A stretch of DNA of 64,000 bases from Hyphomicrobiales bacterium 4NK60-0047b (GTDB lineage Bacteria; Pseudomonadota; Alphaproteobacteria; Rhizobiales; HXMU1428-3). Of this stretch, positions 1-8,631 are shown in pieces. A program made the translations under genes and the position numbers. Positions within the stretch are counted from its first letter, which is position 1. The number at the start of each line of letters is the position of its first letter. The notes beneath the pieces are model-generated. The model was not told where the DNA came from. It made no database searches and worked only from the letters and a program-made list of their open reading frames with translations. Location: positions 124,001 through 188,000 of the forward strand of contig BAABWY010000002.1 of NCBI GenBank assembly GCA_040367435.1. The letters are read 5' to 3'.

Positions 1-27
1 CGTTTCGATACACCAGCAGAAGCTTAA
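1..27 (+). CDS. Possible C-terminal end of an upstream gene (partial)
   Basis: Frame 1 reads RFDTPAEA and stops at TAA (25-27), so the window may open on the last codons of a plus-strand gene. In many Rhizobiales a low-molecular-weight phosphatase precedes infA, which would fit, but eight residues are not enough to identify anything. The assignment as coding is inference from the open frame and gene order alone. Confidence 0.3.
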   Translation, partial: RFDTPAEA

Positions 28-83
28 AACAGCAAAAGAAAAACCAATTCAAAAACTCTCAAACCAGAGCTCAGACTTAAAAT

Positions 84-112
84 TTGTGTGAAAATCAGCT
101 CAAACCTATAAA
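84..112 (+). promoter_or_regulatory. Candidate sigma-70 promoter upstream of infA
   Basis: TTGTGT (84-89) and TATAAA (107-112) are separated by 17 bases, a good fit to a housekeeping promoter. It would give infA a leader of more than 300 bases that contains the repeat copy at 208-326. The AT-rich background makes chance matches likely. Confidence 0.35.
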
Positions 113-207
113 ACTCTTCTCATTTCTTCCCCTTTTTTCCTCTATTATCAAGCGAAAGACACAAATTGTGCACGTGACTGCAATTGAGCACTTGATTTTA
201 TACGCGT

Positions 208-326
208 GAAGAAGGAAACTCCGGCGCAACAAAACTTTTATCAAAGACCTCTGAATAATGAGGAATTTTTGGTTCTGGCATTAGACAATGTGAAACTGCG
301 GATGCTATGTGGGCATCTTAAGCACC
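208..326 (+). repeat. Degenerate composite hairpin repeat (copy R1)
   Basis: GAAGAAGGA at 208-216 followed by CTCCGGCGCAAC resembles the start and middle of the composite element with its first hairpin deleted. An alpha unit follows at 297-326, with arms GGATGC (300-305) and GGCATCT (312-318) and the tail TTAAGCACC. It lies in the gap before infA, which otherwise shows no gene between 28 and 441. The alpha unit is clear. The beginning is a weak match. Confidence 0.7.
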
Positions 327-441
327 GTTAAAAAGAACGGAACATAGATATAACTATTTGAGTACCACAAGTGAACATTGACGACGCCAGAAACAAAAAG
401 AACCATTATGCAGAAGTCTTTATCAAGAAATGAAGGAATTT

Positions 442-660
442 ATGGCTAAAGAAGAACTACTAGAGTTTCCCGGCATCATTACCGAGCTCCTACCAAACGC
501 AACCTTTCGAGTAAAACTTGAAAACGATCATGAAATTATCGCTCACACAGCTGGCCGCATGCGCAAAAACCGCATTCGCGTCCTTGCAGGTGACAAAGTC
601 CTCGTAGAAATGACACCTTATGATCTAACTAAAGGCCGCATCACATACCGTTACAAATAA
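442..660 (+). CDS. infA: Translation initiation factor IF-1
   Basis: This encodes the 72-residue S1/OB-fold factor that binds the A site of the 30S subunit during initiation with IF-2 and IF-3. The protein begins [11 protein letters not shown] and ends GRITYRYK, almost unchanged from other alphaproteobacterial IF-1. An in-frame ATG at 430 would add four residues, but GAAGGA at 432-437 sits at ribosome-binding distance before the ATG at 442 and the family starts at MAKEE, so 442 is chosen. The next genes downstream are maf and yacG, the usual Rhizobiales order, separated here by a repeat-filled gap. Confidence 0.97.
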   Translation: MAKEELLEFPGIITELLPNATFRVKLENDHEIIAHTAGRMRKNRIRVLAGDKVLVEMTPYDLTKGRITYRYK

Positions 661-725
661 ACCTGTAATTGTACGATCAATGTAATTAGAACGTTTTACC
701 ATAAGTGGATACCGTTTTAGGAATA

Positions 726-790
726 GCGCAGTTGCTTTTTGCGGATGCTTTGTGGGCATCTGAAGCACAGAAAAGAGCAACTGAAGCGCA
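726..790 (+). repeat. Nested alpha hairpins (copy R2)
   Basis: An outer alpha unit has the arms GCGCAGTTGC (726-735) and GCAACTGAAGCGC (777-789). Its loop does not hold the usual six bases but a complete second alpha unit, GCGGATGC (741-748) to GCATCTGAAGCACA (756-769). One hairpin element therefore sits inside the loop of another, as if inserted there. The pair lies between infA and maf. Confidence 0.85.
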
Positions 791-800
791 AATTAAGAAT

Positions 801-842
801 CTAGAGCATTTCATTAAATTCATCAAAAAAGTAAAGCTCTAG
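801..842. repeat. Rhizobial-type TCTAGAGCATTTC palindrome, copy 1
   Basis: CTAGAGC (801-807) pairs with GCTCTAG (836-842) around an AT-rich loop containing TTAAATTCATCAAAAAA. A second copy at 10166-10208 shares the loop text. Both are preceded by a degenerate AAGTG..T..CGGTTTTA stretch (here about 704-720) and have an alpha unit between that stretch and the palindrome. From memory this resembles the interspersed mosaic repeats of Rhizobium-type genomes; I cannot search to confirm. Confidence 0.7.
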
Positions 843-863
843 TGATAAATTGAGGATGGATTT

Positions 864-1562
864 GTGGTTGATTTTTCAGCAATTAAGCGTCTAGGACAAA
901 ACAAGAAACCAGCCGTTATAAATCCTGACGGGGCAAACAGTCTTGTTTTGGCTTCAGCATCACCGCGCCGTTTGGCTATTTTAGGTCAGGTCGGTATTGA
1001 GCCTGATGCCTTGCGCCCAACATCAATTGATGAAACACCACAAAAAACAGAACCACCGCGTGCTTACGCAACAAGAGTTGCGAAAGAAAAATCAATGGCA
1101 GCTCTTAAAATTATCGATGAAGAACCGGAATTAGCTGGTTCATTTATCTTAAGTGCTGACACCGTGGTAACCGTCGGCCGCCGCATTCTAACAAAGCCAG
1201 AACTCGTTGAAGAAGCAGCCAGTATGCTACAATTGCTCTCAGGTAGAGCACACCGAGTTTACACAGCCGTTTGTTTAGTCACCCCCTCACGTAAAGTTCG
1301 CCAACGTATCGTCGAAACAAGAGTTCGTTTCAAACATCTATCACCAGAAGAAATTGATTGTTACCTCGTCTCAAACGAGTGGCGCGGCAAAGCAGGTGGT
1401 TATGCAATCCAAGGTATGGCAGGGGCTTTTGTCGAGCGTCTTGTTGGTTCATACACAAATGTAGTCGGCCTACCGCTCACAGAAGTGATAAAAATGCTCC
1501 GCTCAGAAGGGTATCCAGTAACATACCACTGGATGAAACGCGCCGGCAGAGACTTAGAGTAG
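864..1562 (+). CDS. maf: Maf-like nucleotide pyrophosphatase
   Basis: A Maf/YceF-family nucleoside triphosphate pyrophosphatase, thought to remove non-canonical or excess nucleotides such as dTTP/UTP. The family signature SASPRR is at about residues 31-36, with the acidic SADTVV motif near 97-102 and [10 protein letters not shown] following. The GTG start at 864 is chosen because TGAGGA lies seven bases before it and there is no later start before the core. This leaves about 26 residues before the usual N terminus, longer than most family members. Its position between infA and yacG is the standard one in this group. Confidence 0.9.
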   Translation: MVDFSAIKRLGQNKKPAVINPDGANSLVLASASPRRLAILGQVGIEPDALRPTSIDETPQKTEPPRAYATRVAKEKSMAALKIIDEEPELAGSFILSADTVVTVGRRILTKPELVEEAASMLQLLSGRAHRVYTAVCLVTPSRKVRQRIVETRVRFKHLSPEEIDCYLVSNEWRGKAGGYAIQGMAGAFVERLVGSYTNVVGLPLTEVIKMLRSEGYPVTYHWMKRAGRDLE

Positions 1563-1679
1563 AGATCTTGAGTGATACTCGAATTAAGCGTTCAAAAATT
1601 TCTGCAAGTGGTAATTAAAAAACCGCTTGAATCAAACAATTTATTTGAAGACCATTCCCAATAAAGATATTTGATTAAA

Positions 1680-1910
1680 ATGACCGATAAAAAAAATAAA
1701 ACTCCAAAATGTTCGCTCTGCGACAAACCAAGGTCAGACAAATATCGCCCGTTCTGCTCAAAACATTGCGCTGACTTAGACCTCAATAGATGGCTCACAG
1801 GTCAATATGCCATCCCCGTCGAAGAAGAAGAGCCAGACGATTTCGATCGAGCAATCAGCCAAGCAAACGCTCTCTCAAACGAAGAGAACGATCCTAAAAA
1901 ACTGAATTAA
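1680..1910 (+). CDS. yacG: DNA gyrase inhibitor YacG
   Basis: A small zinc-binding protein of about 76 residues. The four ligands are visible as CSLC near the N terminus and C..KHC in PFCSKHCADLDLNRWL, the hallmark of YacG, which binds gyrase GyrB in E. coli. The C-terminal half is acidic and probably disordered. An upstream in-frame TTG at 1671 would add three residues; the ATG at 1680 is preferred. It follows maf by about 115 bases and is probably co-transcribed with it. Its stop lies only ten bases from the end of the convergent NlpC/P60 gene. Confidence 0.93.
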   Translation: MTDKKNKTPKCSLCDKPRSDKYRPFCSKHCADLDLNRWLTGQYAIPVEEEEPDDFDRAISQANALSNEENDPKKLN

Positions 1911-1919
1911 ATCAGCTCT

Positions 1920-2792
1920 TTAATTATTGCCTTTATAATTAGAAAAACGGCGAAGAGCTGTAATCTCCCCCCCTCCATTTGAGCGAATTCTCTGGACAGC
2001 AGGTTCTAATGGTTCAATTGCAACAGCCATATGATGGGCATTGGAATGAAGCATCTGCGTTTCATCAACCATCACACCTATGTGCCCTTTCCAAAACACC
2101 AAATCTCCTCGTTTCAATTGAGAAAGATCAGTCGTATCATTCAATAATTCCCCAAGAGAAGCCGCCTGTAAGTCACTATCTCGCCGACTAAATTGCCCCG
2201 TCGCAAGCAATCCTATTTGAATAAGAGCAGAACAATCCAGCCCAAGGGATGTCCGCCCACCCCATAAATAAGGTGTACCAACAAACCGTTCCGCCACAGC
2301 CACAAAATCCACCTCAACCTCATCAACCGGTACAAGGTGAGTATGATAAATATACCCCTTATCAGCTAACTCACAAAAATCCCCATCGCGTCCATTCACG
2401 GTAACAGGGCTCATCATCGAAATTAAAGCAATAGGAGGTGATTTGAGATTGGCTTGCTCGTAAATAAAGGTGCGCAAACTAGATACGCGATGCGTTGGTT
2501 CAAGAAGACCTGGTGAGAGAGCTTCTAGCGGCAAATAACCAACATAGTCATCCGTTAAGATTTGCCCCCAGGCCCAGCCATCTCTAATTTCAAAAATCCG
2601 AACGGCTTCCCCAAAAAGAGCTTCCGTTTGCAACTCACCATCAAAGCTAGGTTCACTCAATAATGGCACACTATCTCTATGTACATGGGATAAGTCTCCC
2701 GGAACATAACGTTCAGCTTTAACTTTGTCAGTCAAACGTTCATCAGCCAAATCAGCACGGTATGCATGAATACGAGGATCAAGTTTTTCCAT
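1920..2792 (-). CDS. NlpC/P60 (C40) cell-wall peptidase with SH3 domains
   Basis: A 290-residue protein with bacterial SH3-like segments in the first 155 residues and a C-terminal NlpC/P60 domain. Cys187 in LDCSALIQ, His237 in GHIGVM and His249 in LHSNAHH make the catalytic triad, and GRTSLGLDCSA is typical of the dipeptidyl-peptidase VI (YkfC) branch that trims D-gamma-Glu-diaminopimelate peptides. There is no signal peptide, so it probably recycles murein peptides in the cytoplasm. Its ATG abuts the stop codon of the aminopeptidase gene (TAAATG), implying translational coupling. That pairing fits stepwise degradation of muropeptides. Confidence 0.92.
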   Translation of the reverse strand: MEKLDPRIHAYRADLADERLTDKVKAERYVPGDLSHVHRDSVPLLSEPSFDGELQTEALFGEAVRIFEIRDGWAWGQILTDDYVGYLPLEALSPGLLEPTHRVSSLRTFIYEQANLKSPPIALISMMSPVTVNGRDGDFCELADKGYIYHTHLVPVDEVEVDFVAVAERFVGTPYLWGGRTSLGLDCSALIQIGLLATGQFSRRDSDLQAASLGELLNDTTDLSQLKRGDLVFWKGHIGVMVDETQMLHSNAHHMAVAIEPLEPAVQRIRSNGGGEITALRRFSNYKGNN

Positions 2793-4208
2793 TTATTTAT
2801 ACTTCTTTTCCAAATAATCAAAAACGGCGCGCGCAACCTGCGGCTCCCCGCCAACCGGCTTGCCAGGAAGCGCCTTTGGCGTCCATCCATAAATATCAAA
2901 ATGGACAAATCGTTTTGCGTTTTCAACAAACCGGCGCAAAAACAAACCAGCCGTAATCGAGCCAGCAAATGGTCCTGCTGAAATATGGTTCACATCTGCA
3001 ATCTGCGAGTTCAACCATTTATCATAAGGCTGCCAAAATGGAAGCCGCCACATATAATCTGATACGGTGCGAGCGCTACTTTCAAGTCCCTCAGCCATCT
3101 CGTCATCATCAGTGTAAAACGGTGGCAAGTCCGGGCCCATACCCACTCGGGCAGCTCCAGTTAAAGTCGCAAAACAAAAAAGCTCATCAACCTCTTGTTC
3201 ATCAGCAAGCGCTAATGCATCTGCCAAAACCAAACGCCCTTCAGCATCCGTATTTTCAATCTCTACGGTTAAACCCTTGCGGCTTGGCAAAACATCCCCC
3301 GGGCGAAACGCATTTCCAGAAATATTATTTTCAGCAATTGGTAGTAAAACCCGCAAATTCAAAGGAAGCTTAGCTCCCATTATCATTGAAGCAATGGTAA
3401 GAGCTGCTGCACTCCCACCCATATCTTTCTTCATCAAATTCATTGAGGCACCAGGTTTTAGGTTCAAACCACCCGTATCAAAACAAATGCCTTTACCAAC
3501 CAATGTCACTTTCGGATCAGATTTCTTGCCCCAATTCAATTCAACCAAGCGAGGTGCCTGCGTAGAAGCTCGTCCAACCGCGTGAATAAGAGGGAATTTC
3601 TTTACCAATAAAGCATCGCCTTTAACAACACTCATCTTAGCTTTATTTTGCGCCGCAAATAATTTAATCCGCTCTTCATATACATCTGGTCCCAAATCAT
3701 TCGCCGGTGTATTAATCAGATCTCGTCCCAAATAAACAGATGTTAAAATATTGAATAATTTATCAGCATTAATGGCTTTAGAAAGCTTAAGAACCCGCGC
3801 TTCTTTCACAGCGCTTGGTTTATACTCATTAAACCGATACGTCCCAAGGCCCCACGCTAAAGCCGCATCAAATAACTCAACTTCAGACCTCTCAGAAAAA
3901 TCTCCATCAAAATGGTAAGCCCCTTCCGGTAATTTAAAAGGCACATCTCCAAACAGATTATAAATCATCGGCTCATCTTTGGTACCCAAACCCACGACTG
4001 CCGCCGCAACTGCACCAGCCTCATCAAAAAGCAATTCGACTTGACCAGTCATGCCTTTAAACGATTTAATATCCAGGTATTTTTTTTGTGCGGCACTGAG
4101 ACCTTTAACAAAGGATGAACAATCCTCTTTATTAACGGCGTAAATAGGAGTTGTTTTCTTACGAGAATTGGCCTCAAGAAAAAGATCCTTAACCTGCGTA
4201 TCAGTCAT
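2793..4208 (-). CDS. Leucyl aminopeptidase family M17
   Basis: A 471-residue cytosolic M17 metallo-aminopeptidase. The two-metal site is complete: Lys239 and Asp244 in VGKGICFDTGG, Asp262 in KKDMGG, and Asp321 and Glu323 in the signature NTDAEGRLVLAD. The N-terminal domain (about 1-130) is variable, as expected. The stop codon immediately precedes the NlpC/P60 start, so the two are one operon, probably for peptide turnover including peptides released from murein. The exact member (PepA or PepB type) cannot be fixed from the sequence. Confidence 0.94.
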   Translation of the reverse strand: MTDTQVKDLFLEANSRKKTTPIYAVNKEDCSSFVKGLSAAQKKYLDIKSFKGMTGQVELLFDEAGAVAAAVVGLGTKDEPMIYNLFGDVPFKLPEGAYHFDGDFSERSEVELFDAALAWGLGTYRFNEYKPSAVKEARVLKLSKAINADKLFNILTSVYLGRDLINTPANDLGPDVYEERIKLFAAQNKAKMSVVKGDALLVKKFPLIHAVGRASTQAPRLVELNWGKKSDPKVTLVGKGICFDTGGLNLKPGASMNLMKKDMGGSAAALTIASMIMGAKLPLNLRVLLPIAENNISGNAFRPGDVLPSRKGLTVEIENTDAEGRLVLADALALADEQEVDELFCFATLTGAARVGMGPDLPPFYTDDDEMAEGLESSARTVSDYMWRLPFWQPYDKWLNSQIADVNHISAGPFAGSITAGLFLRRFVENAKRFVHFDIYGWTPKALPGKPVGGEPQVARAVFDYLEKKYK

Positions 4209-4389
4209 TTACGTACCTTTCAAACAATGTCTCAGCCTATTAAATAGTGTCTCAGCTCAAAAATAGCTTCAAATCCCACATCAGAGACAGATAATATTTA
4301 CAAATACTTAATTGCCAGCCCCATCAAAAAAGTACAAGAGCAGACAAACTTTTTTTTTATAGTTAATCATTTGTTGACCGGTGTCCCAT

Positions 4390-4401
4390 AAATTAACGGG
4401 T
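4390..4401 (+). promoter_or_regulatory. Shared box AAATTAACGGGT
   Basis: AAATTAACGGGT lies 35 bases before the TPR lipoprotein start and recurs exactly at 45280-45291 upstream of the L,D-transpeptidase gene, in both cases preceded by a GTC..CA stretch. It could be a transcription factor or promoter element common to two envelope genes, but two copies may be chance. Confidence 0.25.
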
Positions 4402-4435
4402 GTAGAGTTAATTGCAGTGTAAGTGGAAGTAAAAA

Positions 4436-5221
4436 ATGAATACCTATCAGACACCTATCTTGAGCTTTAAAAGCCACGTAAAACATGGGCTACTCATCGC
4501 AGTCCTTTCAACCATTGGTTTATCTGGTTGTGCAACAAGCTATAAAGACACTGATCCAAGGTTCACTCATTCCCTTACACAACAAAAAGAACTAGATCAT
4601 TGGCACCAAAAATACAAAGCCAATAGAAAAAATAGCGCCAACGCAATTGGTTTTGCCAAAGCCTTGGTAAAAACCAAACAAGAAAACCGCGCGCTGGACG
4701 TTCTTGAAACAGCACACCAACAAAACCCAAATGATAAGCATTTAACCAGCGAATATGGCCGCGTTGCACTAATGGCTGGTGAAAACAAATTAGCCAGCAA
4801 TCTTTTAAAAGATGCAAGCAAAGGCACTAAAGCCGATTGGAAAATTCTATCTGCCAAAGGTGTTTTAGAAGCGCGTGCGGGTAAAAACAAAAACGCCATC
4901 AGATATTTCAAACAAGCCCTTAGACATAACCCGCGCCAAGCCTCAATTCTAAACAACTTAGGATTAGCCTATGCGGTCACAGGAAATTACAGACAATCTG
5001 AGAAATACTTAAAACAAGCTTTGTGGGATACGCGCCATATACGACAAGTCAGACAAAATCTAGCGCTTGTATATGCCATGCAAGGAAAAGTGAAAGAAGC
5101 CGAAGCCATTGCTTTAGAGCCATTACCTAAGAAGTTTAAAAAAGTGTCATCAGCAGCTCAACATGTTCGTAAAAAACCAGTTGCACTAAACAATTTCAAA
5201 ACAAAAGTGACACCAAATTAA
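4436..5221 (+). CDS. TPR lipoprotein (TadD/NlpI-like)
   Basis: A 261-residue protein with an N-terminal hydrophobic segment ending in the lipobox LSGC (Cys32), so it should be a lipoprotein. The rest is tetratricopeptide repeat, clearest around ASILNNLGLAYAVTGN and the following repeat QNLALVYAMQGK, with the tail rich in lysine. TPR lipoproteins of this size include TadD of Flp pilus systems, but no other tad gene is nearby, so the specific role is unknown. A strong terminator follows at 5264-5304. Confidence 0.85.
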   Translation: MNTYQTPILSFKSHVKHGLLIAVLSTIGLSGCATSYKDTDPRFTHSLTQQKELDHWHQKYKANRKNSANAIGFAKALVKTKQENRALDVLETAHQQNPNDKHLTSEYGRVALMAGENKLASNLLKDASKGTKADWKILSAKGVLEARAGKNKNAIRYFKQALRHNPRQASILNNLGLAYAVTGNYRQSEKYLKQALWDTRHIRQVRQNLALVYAMQGKVKEAEAIALEPLPKKFKKVSSAAQHVRKKPVALNNFKTKVTPN

Positions 5222-5263
5222 AAATAAACCTTTTTTATAAAATCTTCCCAATGGGAAAAAAGC

Positions 5264-5304
5264 AGCCCTTCACTGAAAACAAAAGTGAAGGGCTCTTTTT
5301 TTGT
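5264..5304 (+). terminator. Strong rho-independent terminator, probably bidirectional
   Basis: AGCCCTTCACT (5264-5274) pairs perfectly with AGTGAAGGGCT (5284-5294) across nine bases, followed by CTTTTTTTT. On the minus strand the hairpin is followed by GCTTTTTT, so it can also stop transcripts from the penicillin-binding protein gene. In that case repeat copy R3 lies in that gene's 3' untranslated region. Confidence 0.92.
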
Positions 5305-5397
5305 GTTTTAAAATTAAAAAATAAGATTTTGATAAAATTCTATGCTGCATCCTATTCACTTTTAGATAGATTCAAAAAACACCCCTCTATATAATAC

Positions 5398-5640
5398 GAA
5401 GAAGGAGTTCAGCCCATTTCGGGCTGAAAGACATGGCAGCAAAGCGCGGTTGTTTATGGACAATCTTAAGCACAGACAAAAGCTGCCCGGCGTACGAGAT
5501 CAGCCTGAGCGGAGCTTTGCGAGCACGGATAAGCTGATCGCAAAAAACACCGCCCCTTTGGAGGGTCTGCCGCTTCAGCAGCGACGGTTGCTAGTGGGCA
5601 ACCTGAAGGAGCATTTAAAAATCATGGCCCGTGAGATAAA
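5398..5640 (+). repeat. Full composite hairpin element (copy R3) with alpha unit in a loop
   Basis: The order of parts is GAAGAAGGAG (5398-5407); hairpin TTCAGCCC/GGGCTGAA (5408-5415/5421-5428); hairpin GGCAGC/GCTGCC (5435-5440/5482-5487) whose loop carries a whole alpha unit (5444-5475, arms GGTTGT/ACAATC); hairpin GATCAGC/GCTGATC (5498-5504/5533-5539); another alpha unit (5581-5614, GGTTGC/GCAACC); and the end motif CCGTGAGATAAA (5629-5640). The GATCAGC module is closely similar to one in copy R13, 56 kb away. The element fills the gap between two convergent genes and ends 10 bases from the stop of the minus-strand gene. Confidence 0.9.
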
Positions 5641-5650
5641 ACAGAGTTTT

Positions 5651-7909
5651 TTATTGCAAAGCTTTTTCAAAAAACTGAGGCTTAATCCGGCGCGTCATAC
5701 CAACTTCCTTCCAGCCATTTAATGCAACGGGCGCAGTACTCGTTGCAAGTAGAGAGCGCCGCGGTAAACCTTTGTGCGCAAAACTCATAACATCAGACCA
5801 AATTCGTGCCGGCAAGCCGCCACCCGTCACCTTTTTCATCGATGCGCCATTATCATTACCAACCCAAACGCCAGTAATATAATGACCGCTATAGCCAACA
5901 AACCAACCATCTTTAAATCGCTGTGTTGTGCCGGTTTTTCCAGCAATATCATGTCCATTTAATTTCGCAGTCTTACCAGTGCCGACTTTTAAAACTTGGC
6001 GCAACATTTTATTCATTTGGTTCACATGAGTCCCGCTCACCACTTGCCCCATAGTTGCTTTCTTATGTTTGTAAAGTACACGTCCATTAAAGGTGCGAAT
6101 AGATTTGATCACATAAGGAAACACACCGCGCCCACCATTTGCAAATGGCACATAAGCCGATGTTAATTCTAAAACAGATTGTTCAGCCGTACCAAGTGCA
6201 AGTGAGAGATCTTTCTTCATCTCACCCCGCAAGCCTAAACGACGAGCCGTCTCAATGGTCTTTGCAACCCCAACAGTTCCCATTAATTTCACAGCAACCA
6301 CATTACTCGAATGAGCAAGCGCCGTACTCAATTTAATTTGACCACGATAGATATTTTTGTAATTGCGAGGCTGCCACTTGTTAAAAGATGTTGGTCGGTC
6401 AAAGATCAAACTATTTGAATTAAAGCCAGATTCTAACGCCGCTAAATAGACAAATGGCTTAAAAGTAGAGCCTGTCTGCCTTCGGCTTTTAATAGCCCTG
6501 TTAAATTGAGATCTTTGATAATTCTTACCACCAACCATTGCGCGCACAGCACCATCAGGAGCCATCATTACAAGTGAAGCTTGCCGCACATTCTTCTTTT
6601 TTCCGAACTTAGAAAGATAATGCCGAACCCGCCCATCGGCTTGCATCTGAACATCACGGTCAATACTTGTTTCAATAATCAAATCAGATTTGTAATCCGT
6701 GACATATTCAGGAACCAGATCTGCAATCCAATCAACAATGTAATTTGAATTAATCGGCAATCGTCGTTTTCGCAATTGCGCTGGTGCGATCAATGCCGTC
6801 TTCAATGTCAGTGGTGAAATAAAACCAGACCGTTTCATAGCAAGTAAGACCAATTTAGCACGTGCCTTCGCAGCCTTATAGTTCGATTTTGGGTTTAACC
6901 GAGACGGCGCTTTCAAAAGGCCCGCAAGCATAGCTGCCTCAGGCAACGTCAACTTCACAGCTCGTTTGCCAAAATACCGGCGAGCTGCTTGATCAATACC
7001 ATAGGTTTGATGTCCAAAATAAACCCGGTTGAGATATAGCTCTAAAATTTCTTGTTTTTCAAATTTCGCTTCAAGCCAAAACGATAGTCCCATTTCTCTA
7101 AGTTTGCGGGTAACCGTTCGATCAGAGTTTAGAAATAAATTCTTCGCCAATTGCTGACTGATCGTTGAACCACCTTGAACTAGGCGCCCTTTTCGCAAGT
7201 TTGAAAACATAGCTCTTGAAAAACCGATCGGGTCAAACCCCAAATGCGAATAAAATCTACGATCTTCAATGGCAATAACCGCCTGGCTCACAAACTTAGG
7301 TAATTGCTCCAACCTGACATAATCTTTCACAAGGCCGCGTTCAGCAATGACCGTACCGTCAGAAGCCAGCACCTTAATCGCTTGACCACGCTGTTTTAAC
7401 CCCGCAACAAGTGGATCCGGTAAAGTCACTGTATAAAATAATAACAAACCACCCAAAGCAATTGAGGCCCACAAAACAACAACAGAACTCCAGTAAAGCA
7501 AGGAAAAGCCTGAGAATAACGGACGCCCTCTAGGCCCCCATCCATCACCATATATTTTATTTTTATTTGAAGTAGCCCGCTTTTTAGATCGTTTCGGTTT
7601 TTGAGATTTAAACAACCCAAAAGGAAAGAAATCAACATCAACCATCTGGACTGATGAGCGTCCAGAAGTTCTCTTCCGGCCTGTATTTCCTGATCTTCTA
7701 GTTTGAGATTTTCCACTTTGAGATTTTGCGGGTGAATAGACTTTGATCTTTTGAGAAGATCGTTTTGAAGTTGTACGCTTCACACCAGCTGAAACCTTCG
7801 GCGCAGTCCGAGGCTTCTTTTTAGCTGTTTTTCGCCCTGTTGCCTTACTAGAACCAACTTTCTTACTGGCTTTAGCCTTCGGCTTTGGATCGTCGCCAAA
7901 CCACCCCAT
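5651..7909 (-). CDS. Class A penicillin-binding protein (PBP1A family)
   Basis: A bifunctional peptidoglycan glycosyltransferase/transpeptidase of about 752 residues. A lysine/arginine/serine-rich cytoplasmic N terminus (about 1-120) leads to one membrane segment (about 133-160). The GT51 domain follows, with catalytic Glu in EDRRFY (about 215) and GGSTISQQLAKN. The transpeptidase has the serine motif STFK (about 481), SSN (about 534) and KTGT (about 658). The ATG at 7909 (MGWFG) is chosen over a TTG at 7939. It ends next to repeat copy R3. Confidence 0.93.
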   Translation of the reverse strand: MGWFGDDPKPKAKASKKVGSSKATGRKTAKKKPRTAPKVSAGVKRTTSKRSSQKIKVYSPAKSQSGKSQTRRSGNTGRKRTSGRSSVQMVDVDFFPFGLFKSQKPKRSKKRATSNKNKIYGDGWGPRGRPLFSGFSLLYWSSVVVLWASIALGGLLLFYTVTLPDPLVAGLKQRGQAIKVLASDGTVIAERGLVKDYVRLEQLPKFVSQAVIAIEDRRFYSHLGFDPIGFSRAMFSNLRKGRLVQGGSTISQQLAKNLFLNSDRTVTRKLREMGLSFWLEAKFEKQEILELYLNRVYFGHQTYGIDQAARRYFGKRAVKLTLPEAAMLAGLLKAPSRLNPKSNYKAAKARAKLVLLAMKRSGFISPLTLKTALIAPAQLRKRRLPINSNYIVDWIADLVPEYVTDYKSDLIIETSIDRDVQMQADGRVRHYLSKFGKKKNVRQASLVMMAPDGAVRAMVGGKNYQRSQFNRAIKSRRQTGSTFKPFVYLAALESGFNSNSLIFDRPTSFNKWQPRNYKNIYRGQIKLSTALAHSSNVVAVKLMGTVGVAKTIETARRLGLRGEMKKDLSLALGTAEQSVLELTSAYVPFANGGRGVFPYVIKSIRTFNGRVLYKHKKATMGQVVSGTHVNQMNKMLRQVLKVGTGKTAKLNGHDIAGKTGTTQRFKDGWFVGYSGHYITGVWVGNDNGASMKKVTGGGLPARIWSDVMSFAHKGLPRRSLLATSTAPVALNGWKEVGMTRRIKPQFFEKALQ

Positions 7910-8091
7910 AACTCTTACCCCAACCATAACGCAATACAATAGATGGTCTTAATCTATGGATGAAAAACTCATTCACCCAATAAGACCGGATACAAAACAT
8001 GAGAGAACTATAAAGAAAGGAATTTAAGAGCCAGTTAACTTTAAGAAAAAATGAACAAAACATCTTAAAAAAGAGAATCTAAATAACAAAA

Positions 8092-8123
8092 AACTGGTGT
8101 CCCAAACGAATAGAACACCAGTT
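8092..8123 (-). terminator. Rho-independent terminator for the small membrane protein gene
   Basis: AACTGGTGT (8092-8100) and ACACCAGTT (8115-8123) form a perfect 9-bp stem. Read on the minus strand the second arm is followed by a run of T, as expected for termination of the gene ending at 8145. Confidence 0.85.
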
Positions 8124-8144
8124 AAAACATGCATTATCAGTAAT

Positions 8145-8444
8145 TTAGCGCGACATCATCGATGATATCGGCCACATAATTAACGAAACAACAATCCGAG
8201 CTAACATCACAAAAAACATCAAAACCAAGGAGGCTTCCTCGATAATATAACTATAACCGTTTTTGAAATGTATATAGCTAGGTGAATCCGGAATATAAGA
8301 ATTAATACTCAGTTTAACATATCCAGCAAAATGTAAGATCTGCTGAAAATGCCAAGGAAATTGAATGGCGACAAATAACAATAACAAAGCCCCTAAAAAG
8401 AAGGCAAAAATCAAGTTACCTATACTCATAAAAAAACGCGTCAC
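8145..8444 (-). CDS. Small membrane protein of unknown function
   Basis: A protein of about 99 residues that I do not recognise. It has two hydrophobic spans, one near residues 5-25 (FAFFLGALLLLFVA) and one near 72-92 (SLVLMFFVMLARIVVSLIMW), joined by a polar tyrosine-rich loop. The open frame begins with a TTG at 8459, but GGGGGA lies six bases before an in-frame GTG at 8444, which is preferred. It is monocistronic, with its own terminator downstream. Confidence 0.65.
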   Translation of the reverse strand: MTRFFMSIGNLIFAFFLGALLLLFVAIQFPWHFQQILHFAGYVKLSINSYIPDSPSYIHFKNGYSYIIEEASLVLMFFVMLARIVVSLIMWPISSMMSR

Positions 8445-8631
8445 AACAAAGTCCCCCAAATAATTGATTTATAACTTAAAAAGTACATTCACAACCAAAG
8501 ACAAAAAATTACTTAATTCACCATAAACCATTACAAATCACAGAGTCTATTGTAAAATGAAAAGCAAGATTGTTGAGTATATTGCATGGTCAAAAACTAA
8601 TCCTGTGAATGACTAAAACAATCCCTAAACA

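Noticed and set aside
5450-5722. Open frame across repeat R3 (and similar frames at 11463-11651 and 28652-29248)
   Set aside because: These frames are made of repeat modules and antisense of real genes, have no ribosome site and no protein-like composition, so they are not called as genes.
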